In this document: in pieces, positions 63,703 through 64,000 of the stretch
Numbering within the stretch: position 1 is the first letter of the stretch
How the letters are laid out: each line of letters starts with the position of its first letter
Assembly (NCBI GenBank): GCA_029001845.1
Contig: JAREWP010000049.1
Location: forward strand, 1 to 64,000
Direction: 5' to 3'
Origin: Candidatus Magnetocorallium paracelense
Lineage (GTDB): Bacteria; Nitrospirota; Thermodesulfovibrionia; Thermodesulfovibrionales; Magnetobacteriaceae
DNA length: 64,000 nt
Position numbers and translations under genes: made by a program
The notes under the pieces: generated by a model
Databases searched by the model: none
The model's input: only the letters and a program-made list of their open reading frames with translations
What the model was told of the DNA's origin: nothing

Positions 63703-64000
63703 GATTAATTACAAAACTCTATATTATTATATAGTGTCATGTCAACCGTTAAATAACGAATTCATTAAAAGCTGTAGTGTTAATTTTTCAGGAATAGCGC
63801 TTATGTCTACAGAATTTCTTATCCTTTACAGGACAATAGGCATGAAACATTTAATTAAAAACTATTTAGCTCCTGTCGTCTTTTTATGATAAAAAGACTC
63901 GAATTTTCATATATAGACTTTTTTAGCCGCTAATCACTATGATTTACCAATTTTAAGGAACTTTATCTTAATCTTTATACATATATATTAATAGCAATAT
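63703..64000. other. gene-free AT-rich end of window
   Basis: No ORF is recognised. A perfect 21-bp palindrome (GTCTTTTTAT-G-ATAAAAAGAC, 63878-63898) could be an operator or a weak terminator for a gene beyond the edge. Confidence 0.4.

Overview
The window reads as a chromosomal segment of a Gram-negative, delta-type (Desulfobacterota-like or a neighbouring candidate phylum) bacterium. The reasons are lipoboxes and outer-membrane-style lipoproteins, a PilT-type ATPase, the def-fmt-DUF116 gene order, many histidine kinases and HD-GYP proteins, and selenocysteine decoding through selB. No rRNA, tRNA or CRISPR array was seen, so the taxonomic call is an inference.

Layout. 1-4.4 kb: a J-domain protein cut by the window edge (minus strand), then an ammonium-assimilation cluster amtB-PII-glnA ending in a clear terminator. 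4.6-8.9 kb: a lipoprotein overlapping radA (minus), then a PilT-like ATPase with a zinc-ribbon/pseudo-receiver partner. 8.9-9.7 kb: a secreted protein whose frame runs through an in-frame UGA, with a hairpin just downstream; it is a strong selenoprotein candidate because selB lies at 57-58.9 kb. 9.7-11 kb: an array of two-hairpin repeats whose stems covary. 11-22.7 kb: a DJ-1/PfpI protein, a lipoprotein, a 2813-residue propeller-TPR-CHAT protein, a CDF metal transporter with a NifX-like tail, and a stand-alone NifX-like protein.

23.3-38.9 kb is a visibly AT-rich accessory island. Seven same-strand genes encode a membrane coiled-coil protein, a 1745-residue KAP-like membrane NTPase, another membrane protein, an S1-S1-receiver-GAF-kinase, a receiver-PAS-GAF-kinase, a lone receiver and an HD-GYP protein. 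I do not recognise this set as a described system. It is followed by a truncated IS481-type transposase, a broken minus-strand gene remnant, and a separate three-gene cassette (DUF262, DUF3696-type ATPase, unknown third protein) that looks like a defence module.

43.6-63.5 kb returns to housekeeping genes: a PriA homologue with ruined ATPase motifs, ribF, def-fmt-DUF116, a YjbQ protein, an FAD dehydrogenase, an MFS carrier, panC, a paired active/inactive M16 peptidase, a CorC/HlyC protein, selB, a hybrid histidine kinase and an HD-GYP protein.

Two small palindromic repeat families are scattered through the window. One (about 133 bp) has 10-11 bp target duplications at two of its three sites. 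The other (about 150 bp) occurs three times, including in both orientations.
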